Of a stretch of 64,000 bases of DNA, positions 15,938 to 23,950 are shown one piece after another. The DNA comes from Asanoa iriomotensis (GTDB lineage: Bacteria; Actinomycetota; Actinomycetes; Mycobacteriales; Micromonosporaceae): NCBI RefSeq assembly GCF_016862515.1, contig NZ_BONC01000010.1, forward strand, positions 88,235-152,234. The letters run 5' to 3'. Positions within the stretch are counted from its first letter, which is position 1. Every line of letters begins with the position of its first letter. Under the pieces are notes generated by a model. It saw only the letters and a program-made list of their open reading frames with translations. It did no database searches and was not told the DNA's origin. The position numbers and the translations under genes are program-made.

Positions 15938-16840
15938 GTGGCGACGACCCTGACGACGACGGCGCCCGACCGGACGACCGAACCACGCGCGCCGCACCGG
16001 CCCGTCCTGCGCGGCCGCCGCCGGCGGGTCAACCTGCCGGCCGGCGTGGCGGGCCTGATCTGGCTGGCGATCGTGCTGATCCCGCTCTACTGGATCCTCA
16101 TCACCAGCCTCAAGACGCAGGCCAACTATTTCCTCAGCAACCCGTTCACGCCGCCGACCGATCCGACCCTCGACAACTACCGCATGGTGATCGAGGCCGA
16201 CTTCGTCCGGTACTTCGTCAACAGCGTGATCGTGACGGCGGGCGCGGTCATCCCGGCCGTGGCGATCTCGTTCATGGCCGCGTACGCGATCGTCCGGGCC
16301 GGCAACCGCAGCCGGTTCCTGCGCGCGGTCAACTCGGTGTTCCTGATGGGCCTGGCGATCCCGCTGCAGGCCGTGATCATCCCGGTCTACCTGATCATCA
16401 TCCGGCTCAAGATGTATGACACCCTGATGGCGATCATCCTGCCCTCGATCGCCTTCGCCATCCCGCTGTCCGTGCTGGTGCTCTCCAACTTCATCCGCGA
16501 CGTGCCGCGCGAGCTGTTCGAGTCGATGCGGATGGACGGCGCCAGCGAGTGGGGCACGCTCCGGCACCTGGCATTCCCGCTCGTGCGGCCCGCGCTGATG
16601 ACCGTGACGATCTACAACGGACTGTCCATCTGGAACGGCTTCCTGCTGCCGCTGATCCTGACCCAAAGCCCCACTCAGCGCACGCTGCCGCTGGCGCTGT
16701 GGACCTTCCAGGGGCAGTACAGCATCAACGTGCCCGCGGTGCTCGCGTCCGTGGTGCTGACCACCCTGCCGATCCTCGCGCTCTACGTGGTCGGCCGGCG
16801 GCAGCTGGTCAGCGGCCTGACGGCCGGCTTCAGTAAGTAG
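15938..16840 (+). CDS. Sugar ABC transporter permease (MalG type)
   Basis: The 300-residue protein begins about 35 residues before its first helix (AGLIWLAIVLIPLYWILITSL) and has six helices and the EAA motif (ESMRMDGASEWGTLRHLAFPLVRP). Its GTG start is one base after the MalF-type gene's stop, so the two are translationally coupled. Last gene of the importer operon. Downstream is a 12-bp CCCCGCGCGGGG palindrome and then repeat copy 2. Confidence 0.92.
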   Translation: MATTLTTTAPDRTTEPRAPHRPVLRGRRRRVNLPAGVAGLIWLAIVLIPLYWILITSLKTQANYFLSNPFTPPTDPTLDNYRMVIEADFVRYFVNSVIVTAGAVIPAVAISFMAAYAIVRAGNRSRFLRAVNSVFLMGLAIPLQAVIIPVYLIIIRLKMYDTLMAIILPSIAFAIPLSVLVLSNFIRDVPRELFESMRMDGASEWGTLRHLAFPLVRPALMTVTIYNGLSIWNGFLLPLILTQSPTQRTLPLALWTFQGQYSINVPAVLASVVLTTLPILALYVVGRRQLVSGLTAGFSK

Positions 16841-16880
16841 GTTCAACGTCCCCGCGCGGGGTATGCGGCCCGGAAGGGAC

Positions 16881-17046
16881 TAGGGCCTGTCCTGCCGATC
16901 AACGCGGCCTGCGACGGGCCCAGCCGCCGCCTGGCGGCGTCCCGGGATCACCCAGATACAACACCGGTATCCGGGCAATCCCGGGCCACCACCAGACAAC
17001 GCCTGGACTCCGTCTCGGCTCGCGTTGATCGGCAGGACAGGCCCTA
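16881..17046. repeat. Palindromic interspersed repeat, copy 2 (intergenic)
   Basis: A 166-bp element with perfect 26-bp inverted repeats (left end TAGGGCCTGTCCTGCCGATC) and TA at both outer ends, lying between the ABC operon and transketolase. The inner hairpin arms read CCCGGGAT/ATCCCGGG where copy 1 reads CTCGGGAT/ATCCCGAG, and the outer arms read GGGCCTG/CAGGCCC where copy 1 reads GGGCGGG/CCCGCCC, so paired positions change together. The transketolase promoter must lie in or before this element. Confidence 0.9.
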
Positions 17047-17069
17047 AACCACGCCGCGAAGGGGACACC

Positions 17070-18941
17070 GTGACCAGCACAGCGACCATCGCCGACCTGT
17101 CCACCGCGCGCGAGGTGGCCCGGCAGCTCCGGGTCGACTCCGTGCGGTCCAGCACGAGCGCCGGATCCGGCCATCCCACCTCGAGCATGTCGGCCGCCGA
17201 CCTGCTCGCGGTGCTGGTCACCCGGCACCTGCGCTACGACTGGGACAACCCGGGGAACGACGCCAACGACCACCTCATCTTCTCCAAGGGCCACGCCTCA
17301 CCGCTGCTGTACGCCGTGTACAAGGCGGTGGGCGTGATCTCCGACGAGGAGCTGATGACCGGCTACCGGCGGTTCGGGCAGCGGCTGCAGGGCCATCCCA
17401 CGCCGGTGCTGCCCTGGGTCGACGTGGCCACGGGCTCGCTCGGCCAGGGTCTGCCGGACGGTGTCGGCGTGGCGCTGGCCGGGCGCTACCTCGACGAGGT
17501 GCCCTACCGCGTCTGGGTGCTCTGCGGCGACAGCGAGATGGCCGAGGGATCGATGTGGGAGGCGCTGGACAAGGCCGCCTACTACCGGCTCTCGAACCTG
17601 GTCGCGATCGTCGACGTCAACCGGCTCGGCCAGAGCGGGCCGACGGAACTGCAATGGGACCTCGACGCGTACGCCCGGCGGGCCGAGTCGTTCGGCGCCC
17701 GCGTGCTGATCGTCGACGGGCACGACGTGGACGCGATCGACGAGGCGTACACCTCGGCCACAAACCGCACCGACGACCGCCCGACGGTGATCCTCGCCCG
17801 CACGCTCAAGGGCCGCGGCTTCAGCGAGGTCGAGAACCTGGAGGGCTGGCACGGCAAGCCGCTGCCGGCGGAGATGGCGCAGCGGGCGATCCGGGAGCTG
17901 GGCGGCGAGAGCGACCTGGTGGTGCGCGGTCCGCAACCGCCGGACGAGCAGCCGGCGACCCGGCCGGCGCCGCGGGAGATGCCGGATCTGCCGCGCTGGG
18001 AGGTCGGTGAGAAGGTCGCGACGCGGCGGGCGTACGGCGACGCGCTGACCGCGCTCGGCGGCGGCCACCCGCGGATCGTGGCGCTCGACGGCGAGGTCGG
18101 CAACTCCACCTACTCGGAGGAGTTCGCGAAGGCGTTCGGCGACCGGTTCTTCGAGATGTACATCGCCGAGCAGCAGATGATCGCGGCCGCGGTCGGGCTG
18201 TCCGTGCGGCACTACGTCCCGTTCGCCTCCACGTTCGCGGCGTTCCTGTCGCGGGCGTACGACTTCATCCGGATGGCGTCCATCTCGCGCGCGAACATCC
18301 GGCTGGTCGGCTCGCACGCCGGCGTCGAGATCGGCGCGGACGGGCCGTCCCAGATGGCGCTGGAGGACCTGGCAATGCTGCGGGCCGTGCAGGGCTCGAC
18401 GGTGCTCTACCCCAGCGACGCGGTCAGCACGGCCGCGCTGGTGCGGGCCATGGTCGGGCTGGACGGCGTGAGCTACCTGCGCACGACCCGCGGCGCGTAC
18501 CCGGTGCTCTACGACCAGGGCGAGGACTTCCCGATCGGCGGGTCCAAGGTGCTGCGGTCGAGCCCCGACGACGCGGTGACGCTGGTCGGTGCCGGCGTGA
18601 CCCTGCACCAGTGCCTGGCGGCGGCCGACCAGCTCGCGGCCGACGGCATCCGGGCGCGGGTGATCGACCTGTACTCGGTCAAGCCGATCGACACCGCGAC
18701 CCTGCGCGACGCCGTGGCCGCCACCGACGGGCGGATCGTCGTCGTCGAGGACCATCACCCGGAGGGCGGGCTCGGCTCGGCGGTCGCCGACGCGCTGCTG
18801 GCCGCCGGCGCGCCGACGCTGCGCTTCACCCACCTCGCGGTGCGCGAGCTGCCCGGCTCCGGCTCGACGGCCGAGCAGCTCGGTGCCGAGGGCATCGACG
18901 CCGACACCATCGCCGGCGCCGCCCGCGCGCTGACTAGTTGA
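17070..18941 (+). CDS. tkt: Transketolase
   Basis: The 623-residue single-chain enzyme transfers two-carbon units in the pentose phosphate pathway using thiamine pyrophosphate. Visible motifs: GHPTSSMSAAD (substrate/TPP His), FSKGHASPLLYA, GSLGQGLPDGVGVAL, the TPP motif GDSEMAEGSMWEALDKAAYYRLSN, and the catalytic Glu region MYIAEQQMIAAAVGLS. GTG 17070 has a GAAGGGG site; the ATG at 17025 lies inside the repeat's right arm and is rejected. The separate location from other pentose phosphate genes, after a sugar locus, suggests a second, sugar-linked transketolase. Its end overlaps the convergent zinc-finger gene by 8 bp. Confidence 0.92.
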   Translation: MTSTATIADLSTAREVARQLRVDSVRSSTSAGSGHPTSSMSAADLLAVLVTRHLRYDWDNPGNDANDHLIFSKGHASPLLYAVYKAVGVISDEELMTGYRRFGQRLQGHPTPVLPWVDVATGSLGQGLPDGVGVALAGRYLDEVPYRVWVLCGDSEMAEGSMWEALDKAAYYRLSNLVAIVDVNRLGQSGPTELQWDLDAYARRAESFGARVLIVDGHDVDAIDEAYTSATNRTDDRPTVILARTLKGRGFSEVENLEGWHGKPLPAEMAQRAIRELGGESDLVVRGPQPPDEQPATRPAPREMPDLPRWEVGEKVATRRAYGDALTALGGGHPRIVALDGEVGNSTYSEEFAKAFGDRFFEMYIAEQQMIAAAVGLSVRHYVPFASTFAAFLSRAYDFIRMASISRANIRLVGSHAGVEIGADGPSQMALEDLAMLRAVQGSTVLYPSDAVSTAALVRAMVGLDGVSYLRTTRGAYPVLYDQGEDFPIGGSKVLRSSPDDAVTLVGAGVTLHQCLAAADQLAADGIRARVIDLYSVKPIDTATLRDAVAATDGRIVVVEDHHPEGGLGSAVADALLAAGAPTLRFTHLAVRELPGSGSTAEQLGAEGIDADTIAGAARALTS

Positions 18942-19278
18942 GCTTGAGCTGCCAGTCGGCGGGCACCCGGTCGGCCGGGCCAGGCACGGACTGGTCGGCC
19001 GGGTGGCTCTGCGGGTCCGCGAGCGGCGGGCCTTCGAGGAAGTCGCCGGTCGTGTAGTCGTAGTACCAGTCCTCGCCGGGCTCGTACGAGCGGATGATCT
19101 TGTGTGTGCTCGTGGTCGCGTGCTTGGTGGCGTGCTGCGACGGCGAGTTGTCGCAGCAGCCGATGTGCCCGCAGGTGGCGCACCGCCGCAGGTGCAGCCA
19201 CCAGCCGCCGCTCTCTTCGCAGTCCGCGCATCCGGTGCCGGACGGGGGCACCTCGGGTCGTACCAGTTGTTCGGTCAC
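18934..19278 (-). CDS. UBP-type zinc finger protein
   Basis: The 114-residue protein has a cysteine/histidine array matching the zinc-finger UBP fold: GCADCEESGGWWLHLRRCATCGHIGCCDNSPSQHATKHATTSTHKI, with paired Cys and three His as zinc ligands. In eukaryotes the fold binds ubiquitin C-termini; stand-alone actinobacterial versions have no known role. The tail is acidic and Pro-rich. It diverges from the DedA gene with an 84-bp gap. Confidence 0.85.
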   Translation of the reverse strand: MTEQLVRPEVPPSGTGCADCEESGGWWLHLRRCATCGHIGCCDNSPSQHATKHATTSTHKIIRSYEPGEDWYYDYTTGDFLEGPPLADPQSHPADQSVPGPADRVPADWQLKLN

Positions 19279-19362
19279 GGTTCCTCCTCCTGGTTTTCGC
19301 CTTGTACCCCCGCCGGGCCCGGTCTCACGTGATCATTCGAGCACCCCACGTAAGATCGCCAG

Positions 19363-19977
19363 GTGAGTGGCCTGCTCAACAGCCTGCTCGACCAGCGGGC
19401 GATCCTCGTCTACGTGATCGTCGGCCTGGTCGTGTTCGCCGAGGACGCCCTCTTCTTCGGCTTCATCCTGCCTGGCGAGACCGCCGCCGTCCTCGGCGGC
19501 GTCGCGGCGAGTCTCGGGCACGTCAGCGTGGTCTGGATGAGCGTGATCGTGGTGGCGGCGGCGATCATCGGCGACACGGTGGGCTACGAGATCGGCTCGC
19601 GCTGGGGCTACCGCCTGCTGAGCGTGAAGGTGCTCCAGAAACGTGAGAAACAGGTGGAGTCGGCCCGGTCGTTGATCGCCAGACGGGGCGGGCCGGCGGT
19701 GTTCCTGGGACGGTTCATCGCGTTCCTGCGCGCGTTCGTGCCGTTCCTGGCCGGCGCTTCGCACATGCACTACCGCCGGTTCCTGGCCTGGAACGCGCTC
19801 GGCGGCCTGGTCTGGGGCGTGGGCTCGGTGCTGCTCGGCTTCCTCGCGGGCCACTCGTACCAGATGATCGAGGCCGCGGTCGGCAAGTGGGCCGCGATCG
19901 GGATCGGCGCGGCCGTGGTGGCCGCGCTGCTGGCCTGGGCGATCTACCGCCGGGTGCGCGAGCGCCGCGCGCACTAG
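19363..19977 (+). CDS. DedA family (VTT domain) membrane protein
   Basis: The 204-residue protein has four to five membrane helices and the DedA signature: FAEDALFFGFILPGETAAVLGG near the N-terminus and GRFIAFLRAFVPFLAGASHMHYRRFLAWNALGGLVWG in the middle. The family is linked to membrane lipid flipping (undecaprenyl phosphate or phosphatidylethanolamine) and proton-motive-force maintenance; the substrate here is not deducible. The GTG at 19363 begins just before the first helix. It converges on a TetR gene with a 4-bp overlap. Confidence 0.88.
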   Translation: MSGLLNSLLDQRAILVYVIVGLVVFAEDALFFGFILPGETAAVLGGVAASLGHVSVVWMSVIVVAAAIIGDTVGYEIGSRWGYRLLSVKVLQKREKQVESARSLIARRGGPAVFLGRFIAFLRAFVPFLAGASHMHYRRFLAWNALGGLVWGVGSVLLGFLAGHSYQMIEAAVGKWAAIGIGAAVVAALLAWAIYRRVRERRAH

Positions 19978-20510
19978 GGTCGCGCGGCCAGCTTGATGGC
20001 GGCGGTCAGGTCCGCGGCCGTGAGGGCGCCGTCGGGGTCGATCAGCCACTGGATGGCCAGGCCGGCCAGCAGAGCCTGGGCCAGACCGCCGAGCAACCGA
20101 GCCTCCTCGCCCTCGCCGGCGCCGAACAGCCCGGCCAGCTCGGTGCGGCCCGTGCGCTGGCCGGCGACCAGGAAGTCGTGGATCTCCGGCAGCCGGTCGA
20201 CCTGGCCGGCGAGCTCGAACTGGGTGGTCCAGAGCGGGCGCTGCGTGCGCACCGACTCGATCACCGCCGCCCAGACCGCCTCGGCCGAGCCGTCGGTGGT
20301 CTGCAGCGCCGTGGCCAGCTCGCCGCCCCACTCGGCCAGTGCCTCCATCAGCGCCTGGTTGAGCAGCTCGCGGGTCGAGCCGAAGTGGTAGCCGATCGCG
20401 GCGAGGCTGACCCCGGCCGCCGTGGCGATGTCGCGGGCGGTGGTGCGGGTGTAGCCGATGTCGCGCAGGCACTGCTTGGCACCCGCGATCAGGCTCTCCC
20501 GGTTTCCCAT
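19974..20510 (-). CDS. TetR/AcrR family transcriptional regulator
   Basis: The 178-residue protein starts MGNRESLIAGAKQCLRDIGYTRTTARDIATAAGVSLAAIGYHFGSTRELL, a complete TetR HTH, followed by a helical sensor domain. The frame continues upstream to 20780, but that extension covers the divergent HxlR gene and is not used. An inverted repeat (20521-20557) lies just upstream, shared with the divergent gene, and is the likely operator. Target and ligand unknown. Confidence 0.88.
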   Translation of the reverse strand: MGNRESLIAGAKQCLRDIGYTRTTARDIATAAGVSLAAIGYHFGSTRELLNQALMEALAEWGGELATALQTTDGSAEAVWAAVIESVRTQRPLWTTQFELAGQVDRLPEIHDFLVAGQRTGRTELAGLFGAGEGEEARLLGGLAQALLAGLAIQWLIDPDGALTAADLTAAIKLAARP

Positions 20511-20520
20511 CCGGCGATTG

Positions 20521-20557
20521 TACAAGTGTCCAAGAACGGCTTGGTGTACGACTTGTA
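20521..20557. promoter_or_regulatory. Nested inverted repeat between divergent TetR and HxlR genes
   Basis: Outer arms TACAAGT (20521-20527) and ACTTGTA (20551-20557) enclose an inner repeat CCAAG-AACGG-CTTGG (20530-20544). The position between two divergent regulator genes suggests operators for one or both. Confidence 0.5.
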
Positions 20558-20589
20558 ACCGGCGCCCGACCTCTGTGACGATGGAGGGC

Positions 20590-20937
20590 ATGACCGAGGA
20601 GTGCACCGCTCGCGAGGTGCTCGACCGGGTCGGCGGCAAGTGGAGCATCGCGATCATCGTGGCCGCGGCCCAGGGCCCGGTGCGGTTCACCGAGCTGGAG
20701 CGGTCGATCGACGGGATCAGCCGGCGGATGCTCGCCCTCACCCTGCGCAATCTCGAACGCGACGGCCTGCTGACCCGCACGGTCTACCCGACCGTCCCGC
20801 CCAAGGTCGAGTACGTCGCGACCGACCTGGCCCGGGAGATCTACGACGCGCTGGTCACGCTGACCACCTGGGCCGAGCGGCACCGCGCGGAGATCGCCGC
20901 CGCGCGGGCCGCGTACGACCGGCGGGCGGCGTCCTGA
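20590..20937 (+). CDS. HxlR family transcriptional regulator
   Basis: The protein (about 115 residues) has the HxlR winged helix: [77 protein letters not shown]. The N-terminal Cys in EECTARE matches the conserved cysteine that many HxlR proteins use to sense reactive electrophiles. ATG 20590 or ATG 20581 could be the start; 20590 is preceded by GGAGGG. It is followed after 1 bp by the Cys-cluster/pentapeptide gene, suggesting a joint transcript. Confidence 0.85.
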   Translation: MTEECTAREVLDRVGGKWSIAIIVAAAQGPVRFTELERSIDGISRRMLALTLRNLERDGLLTRTVYPTVPPKVEYVATDLAREIYDALVTLTTWAERHRAEIAAARAAYDRRAAS

Positions 20938-20938
20938 C

Positions 20939-21715
20939 ATGGAGCTGACCGCGGACTGCACCCGCTGCGTGGGCCTGTGCTGCGTCGTGCCCGCCTTCGC
21001 CAAGTCCGTCGACTTCGCGATCGACAAGCCCGCCGGCCAGCCCTGCCCGCACCTGGGCGGCGACTTCCGCTGCGGCATCCACAGCAAGCTGCGGGCGGAG
21101 GGCTTCCGCGGCTGCACGGTCTACGACTGCTTCGGCGCGGGCCAGCACCTCACCCAGGAGACCTTCGGCGGCCGCGTCGACCGGCCGGCGATGGTCGCCG
21201 CCTTCCCGGTGATGCGGGAGCTGCACGAGCTGCTCTTCTATCTGACCGCGGCGCTGGAGCTGAAGCTGCCGGGGTCGCAACGGGCGGCGCTGGAGACCGC
21301 CCGAGCGCAGACGGAGGCGCTGACCGGCGGCACGGCCGACGAGCTGACGAAGCTCGACGTCGCGCCGCACTGGGCGGCCGTCAACGACCTGCTGATCCGG
21401 GCGAGCGCCACCGTGCGCGGCACCGCCACCGGGCCGCACCGCGAGCGCCGGGGAGCCGATCTGGTCGGCAAGGACCTGCGCCGCACCGACCTGCGGGCGG
21501 CCAACCTGCGCGGCGCGTACCTGATCGGGGCCGACCTGCGTGGCAGCGACCTGAGCTGGGCCGACCTGATCGGCGCGGATCTGCGCGACGCCGACCTGCG
21601 CGGTGCCCGCCTGCGCACCGCGTTGTTCGTGACACAGCCCCAGGTCGAGTCGGCCCGGGGCGACCACGGGACGGCGCTGCCGACGGGGCTGCGCCGCCCC
21701 GACCATTGGGGCTAG
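20939..21715 (+). CDS. Cys-cluster (YkgJ-like) and pentapeptide-repeat protein
   Basis: The 258-residue protein has an N-terminal cysteine-rich region ([34 protein letters not shown]; residues about 7-65) resembling the putative metal-binding YkgJ family, a helical middle, and a C-terminal pentapeptide-repeat solenoid of about ten A(D/N)LxG-type units (residues about 175-230). Pentapeptide solenoids mediate protein binding and sometimes mimic DNA (Qnr/MfpA), but this one is short. Tight spacing after the HxlR gene suggests control by it. It overlaps the convergent HesB-like gene's stop by 4 bp. Confidence 0.75.
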   Translation: MELTADCTRCVGLCCVVPAFAKSVDFAIDKPAGQPCPHLGGDFRCGIHSKLRAEGFRGCTVYDCFGAGQHLTQETFGGRVDRPAMVAAFPVMRELHELLFYLTAALELKLPGSQRAALETARAQTEALTGGTADELTKLDVAPHWAAVNDLLIRASATVRGTATGPHRERRGADLVGKDLRRTDLRAANLRGAYLIGADLRGSDLSWADLIGADLRDADLRGARLRTALFVTQPQVESARGDHGTALPTGLRRPDHWG

Positions 21716-21996
21716 CTGAGCTGCTCGCCCACTTCGAACTGGACCGCGCCGTTGGCGTCGACGGCCGCGTCCAGCGACTTGTCGTCGAGCACCCGGGCGG
21801 CTTCGCCGTCGAGGAACAGCCGGGCGCCGGACGTGTCGACGACCTGGTCGCCCTCCTGCGGCGAGGTGGCGAGGCTCATCGTGAGCGCGCCCTGTGTCGG
21901 GTCGGACGCGATGCGGACGCCGGCACCGTCCGGCAGGTTCTGCTGGCCGGTGAGGTCGCGGATCACCGCGACCGCGTTGTCGGTCACTGCGAGCAT
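21712..21996 (-). CDS. HesB/IscA-like protein lacking all cysteines
   Basis: The 94-residue protein ([19 protein letters not shown]..., [23 protein letters not shown]) matches the HesB/IscA beta-fold over its length. True A-type Fe-S carriers need three conserved cysteines; this sequence contains none, so it cannot hold a cluster that way. Related cysteine-free versions are common in actinobacteria with unknown role. ATG 21996 has a strong GGAGGG site; the longer frame to 22092 is not supported. Confidence 0.75.
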   Translation of the reverse strand: MLAVTDNAVAVIRDLTGQQNLPDGAGVRIASDPTQGALTMSLATSPQEGDQVVDTSGARLFLDGEAARVLDDKSLDAAVDANGAVQFEVGEQLS

Positions 21997-22151
21997 GGTG
22001 AAACCCTCCAGTTTTGCGGCAGGGGAAATCGTTGAGACCGCAACTGATAGGGAAGCCGTTCCCAAACGGCGAGCGGTTCTGCGGCCGTCCAAGAACCACG
22101 TAACCCTCCGGCGCCGGATCTCGCAACCCGAACGCGACTTAACATGAGTTC

Positions 22152-23063
22152 ATGAACCCGATGCCCGGCTCTGTATCCATCCGCGAGGTCGCACCCCGAG
22201 ATGGGCTCCAGAACGAGGATCCGGTGCCGACCGCGGCCAAGATCGAGCTGCTGGACGCGCTGTCGGGCACGGGCGTACGGCGGATCGAGGCGGTCTCGTT
22301 CGTGCACCCGAAGGCGATTCCCCAGATGGCGGACGCCGACGCGGTGTGGTCGCAGGTGCGCAAGTCGCCTGCTGTGCGCTACTCGGCCCTCGTGCCCAAC
22401 TCGCGGGGTGCCCAGCGCGCCCTGGCGGCCGGTTTCACCGAGGTCGAGGTCGTGGTCTCGGCGAGTGACACGCACAACAAGCGCAACGTCAACCGCTCGA
22501 CCGCCGAGTCGCTCGACGACATCGCCGCGCTGATCGAGGAACTGCACGGCGCGGGCGCGAGCGCCGAGGTGATCATCGCGACCAGCTTCGGCTGCCCCTT
22601 CGAGGGCGACGTCGACCCCAAGCGGGTCGCCGACATCGTCGACCGGGTGGTGGCGGACGGTGCCGACCGGATCGCGTTCGGCGACACGACCGGCATGGCC
22701 ACCCCGCGCCGGGTCACCGACGTGGTCACCCTCGTGCGCGAGCGCCAGCCGGACATCCCGGTGCTGCTCCACTTCCACAACACCAGGGGCACGGCGCTCG
22801 CCAACATCCTGACCGCGCTCGACCTGGGCATCACCGAGTTCGACGCGAGCGTGGGCGGGCTGGGCGGCTGCCCCTACGCACCGGGCGCGACCGGCAACGT
22901 GGCCACCGAGGAGGTCGTGCACATGCTCGAGGACATGGGCATCGACACCGGCATCGACCTGGACGCGCTGGTCGAGGCGGCGGCGCTGGCGCAGCGGGTC
23001 GTCGGCCGTGAGCTGCCGTCGGGTGTGCTGCGGGCGGGTCCGCGCACCAGACTGGTGTCGTGA
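22152..23063 (+). CDS. mvaB: Hydroxymethylglutaryl-CoA lyase
   Basis: The 303-residue TIM-barrel enzyme cleaves HMG-CoA to acetyl-CoA and acetoacetate, the last step of leucine breakdown. Motifs: the N-terminal VSIREVAPRDGLQNE (metal-binding Asp and catalytic Arg), HFHNTRGTALANI with metal-binding His residues, and the HMG-CoA lyase signature SVGGLGGCPYAPGATGNVATE containing the active-site Cys. Length is normal. No other leucine catabolic genes are adjacent. The stop overlaps the GTG start of the AraC gene. Confidence 0.92.
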   Translation: MNPMPGSVSIREVAPRDGLQNEDPVPTAAKIELLDALSGTGVRRIEAVSFVHPKAIPQMADADAVWSQVRKSPAVRYSALVPNSRGAQRALAAGFTEVEVVVSASDTHNKRNVNRSTAESLDDIAALIEELHGAGASAEVIIATSFGCPFEGDVDPKRVADIVDRVVADGADRIAFGDTTGMATPRRVTDVVTLVRERQPDIPVLLHFHNTRGTALANILTALDLGITEFDASVGGLGGCPYAPGATGNVATEEVVHMLEDMGIDTGIDLDALVEAAALAQRVVGRELPSGVLRAGPRTRLVS

Positions 23064-23476
23064 ACGTCGAACACCTGCGACGGGCGCGCGATCTGATCGA
23101 CCGGGAATACGCCCGGCCGCTGGACGTGCCCGCGCTGGCCCGCGCCGCGCTGATGTCGCCGTCGCACTTCGCGCGCCAGTTCCGTGTGGCCTTCGGCGAG
23201 ACGCCCTACCAATACCTGATGACCCGGCGGATCGAGCGGGCCCAGGCGCTGCTGCGCCGGGGCGACCTGTCGGTCACCGAGGTCTGCGTGGCGGTCGGTG
23301 CGACCTCGCTCGGCTCGTTCAGCGCGCGGTTCACCGAACTGGTGGGCGAGCCGCCGTCGGCGTACCGCGCCCGGGACCACAGCCGGCTCGCGGCGGTGCC
23401 GGCGTGCTTCGCCAAACGGCTGACCCGGCCGACAAGAGCAGTTTCGGAGAAGCGGCGGGCGCCTGCCCGGGCCTAG
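23060..23476 (+). CDS. AraC family regulator (pair 1 with VOC protein)
   Basis: The 138-residue protein is essentially a bare AraC DNA-binding domain: two HTH motifs (PLDVPALARAALMSPSHFARQFRVAFGETPYQYLMTRR and RGDLSVTEVCVAVGATSLGSFSARFTELVGEPPSAYR) with a short basic tail. There is no separate sensor domain. The GTG start overlaps the mvaB stop, and the VOC gene follows after 10 bp. It is clearly paralogous to the AraC protein at 61781-62224, which is likewise followed by a VOC gene. Confidence 0.88.
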   Translation: MNVEHLRRARDLIDREYARPLDVPALARAALMSPSHFARQFRVAFGETPYQYLMTRRIERAQALLRRGDLSVTEVCVAVGATSLGSFSARFTELVGEPPSAYRARDHSRLAAVPACFAKRLTRPTRAVSEKRRAPARA

Positions 23477-23486
23477 CGTCGAAGGC

Positions 23487-23903
23487 ATGAACCTGACGCT
23501 TTCGCACTGCTTCATCCTCGTCGACGACCAGGACAAGGCGCTCGCCTTCTACCGTGACGTGCTGGGCCTCGAGGTCCGCAACGACGTCGACATGACCGAC
23601 TGGGGCAACCCCTGGCGGTGGATCACGGTCGGGGTGCCCGGCCAGCCCGGCATCGAGATCGGGCTCGACCCGGCGGTCTCGCGGGCGCCGGACGACCAGG
23701 CGGCCATCCGCGAGCTGATCGCCAAGGGTGCGCTGGCGGCGCTGATCTTCGACACCGAGGACTGCGACGCGACGTTCGAACAGGTCCGCGCGTCCGGTGC
23801 CGAGGTGCTGCAGGAGCCGATCGACCAGCCGTACGGGGTGCGCGACTGCGCGTTCCGCGACCCGTCCGGCAACATGGTCCGCTTCAGCGAGCGGCGCGGG
23901 TGA
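23487..23903 (+). CDS. VOC family (glyoxalase/bleomycin-resistance-like) protein, pair 1
   Basis: The 138-residue protein has two beta-alpha-beta-beta-beta halves: LSHCFILVDDQDKALAFYRDVLGLEV and the C-terminal YGVRDCAFRDPSGNMVRFSE. The His near the N-terminus and the Glu in VLQEP are in positions that usually bind metal in the VOC fold. Its best relative in the window is the VOC protein at 61368-61784, also next to an AraC gene. Its reaction is unknown. Confidence 0.85.
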   Translation: MNLTLSHCFILVDDQDKALAFYRDVLGLEVRNDVDMTDWGNPWRWITVGVPGQPGIEIGLDPAVSRAPDDQAAIRELIAKGALAALIFDTEDCDATFEQVRASGAEVLQEPIDQPYGVRDCAFRDPSGNMVRFSERRG

Positions 23904-23946
23904 AGGAACGGTCCGTTGTTAATGCGTTAACAACGGACCGTTCCTT
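23903..23946. terminator. Strong bidirectional terminator
   Basis: A perfect 20-bp stem (arms beginning AAGGAACGGTCCG and ending CGGACCGTTCCTT) with a TGCG loop separates the converging VOC and molybdenum-hydroxylase genes. The left arm's first base is the last base of the VOC stop codon. Confidence 0.9.
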
Positions 23947-23950
23947 TCGC

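Noticed and set aside
16850..16861. CCCCGCGCGGGG as terminator of the sugar ABC operon
   Set aside because: A palindrome with no loop cannot form a stable RNA hairpin without opening its centre, and no T-rich tail follows.
17025..17069. ATG at 17025 as start of transketolase
   Set aside because: It lies within the right arm of repeat copy 2, adds residues not seen in transketolases, and GTG 17070 has its own ribosome-binding site.
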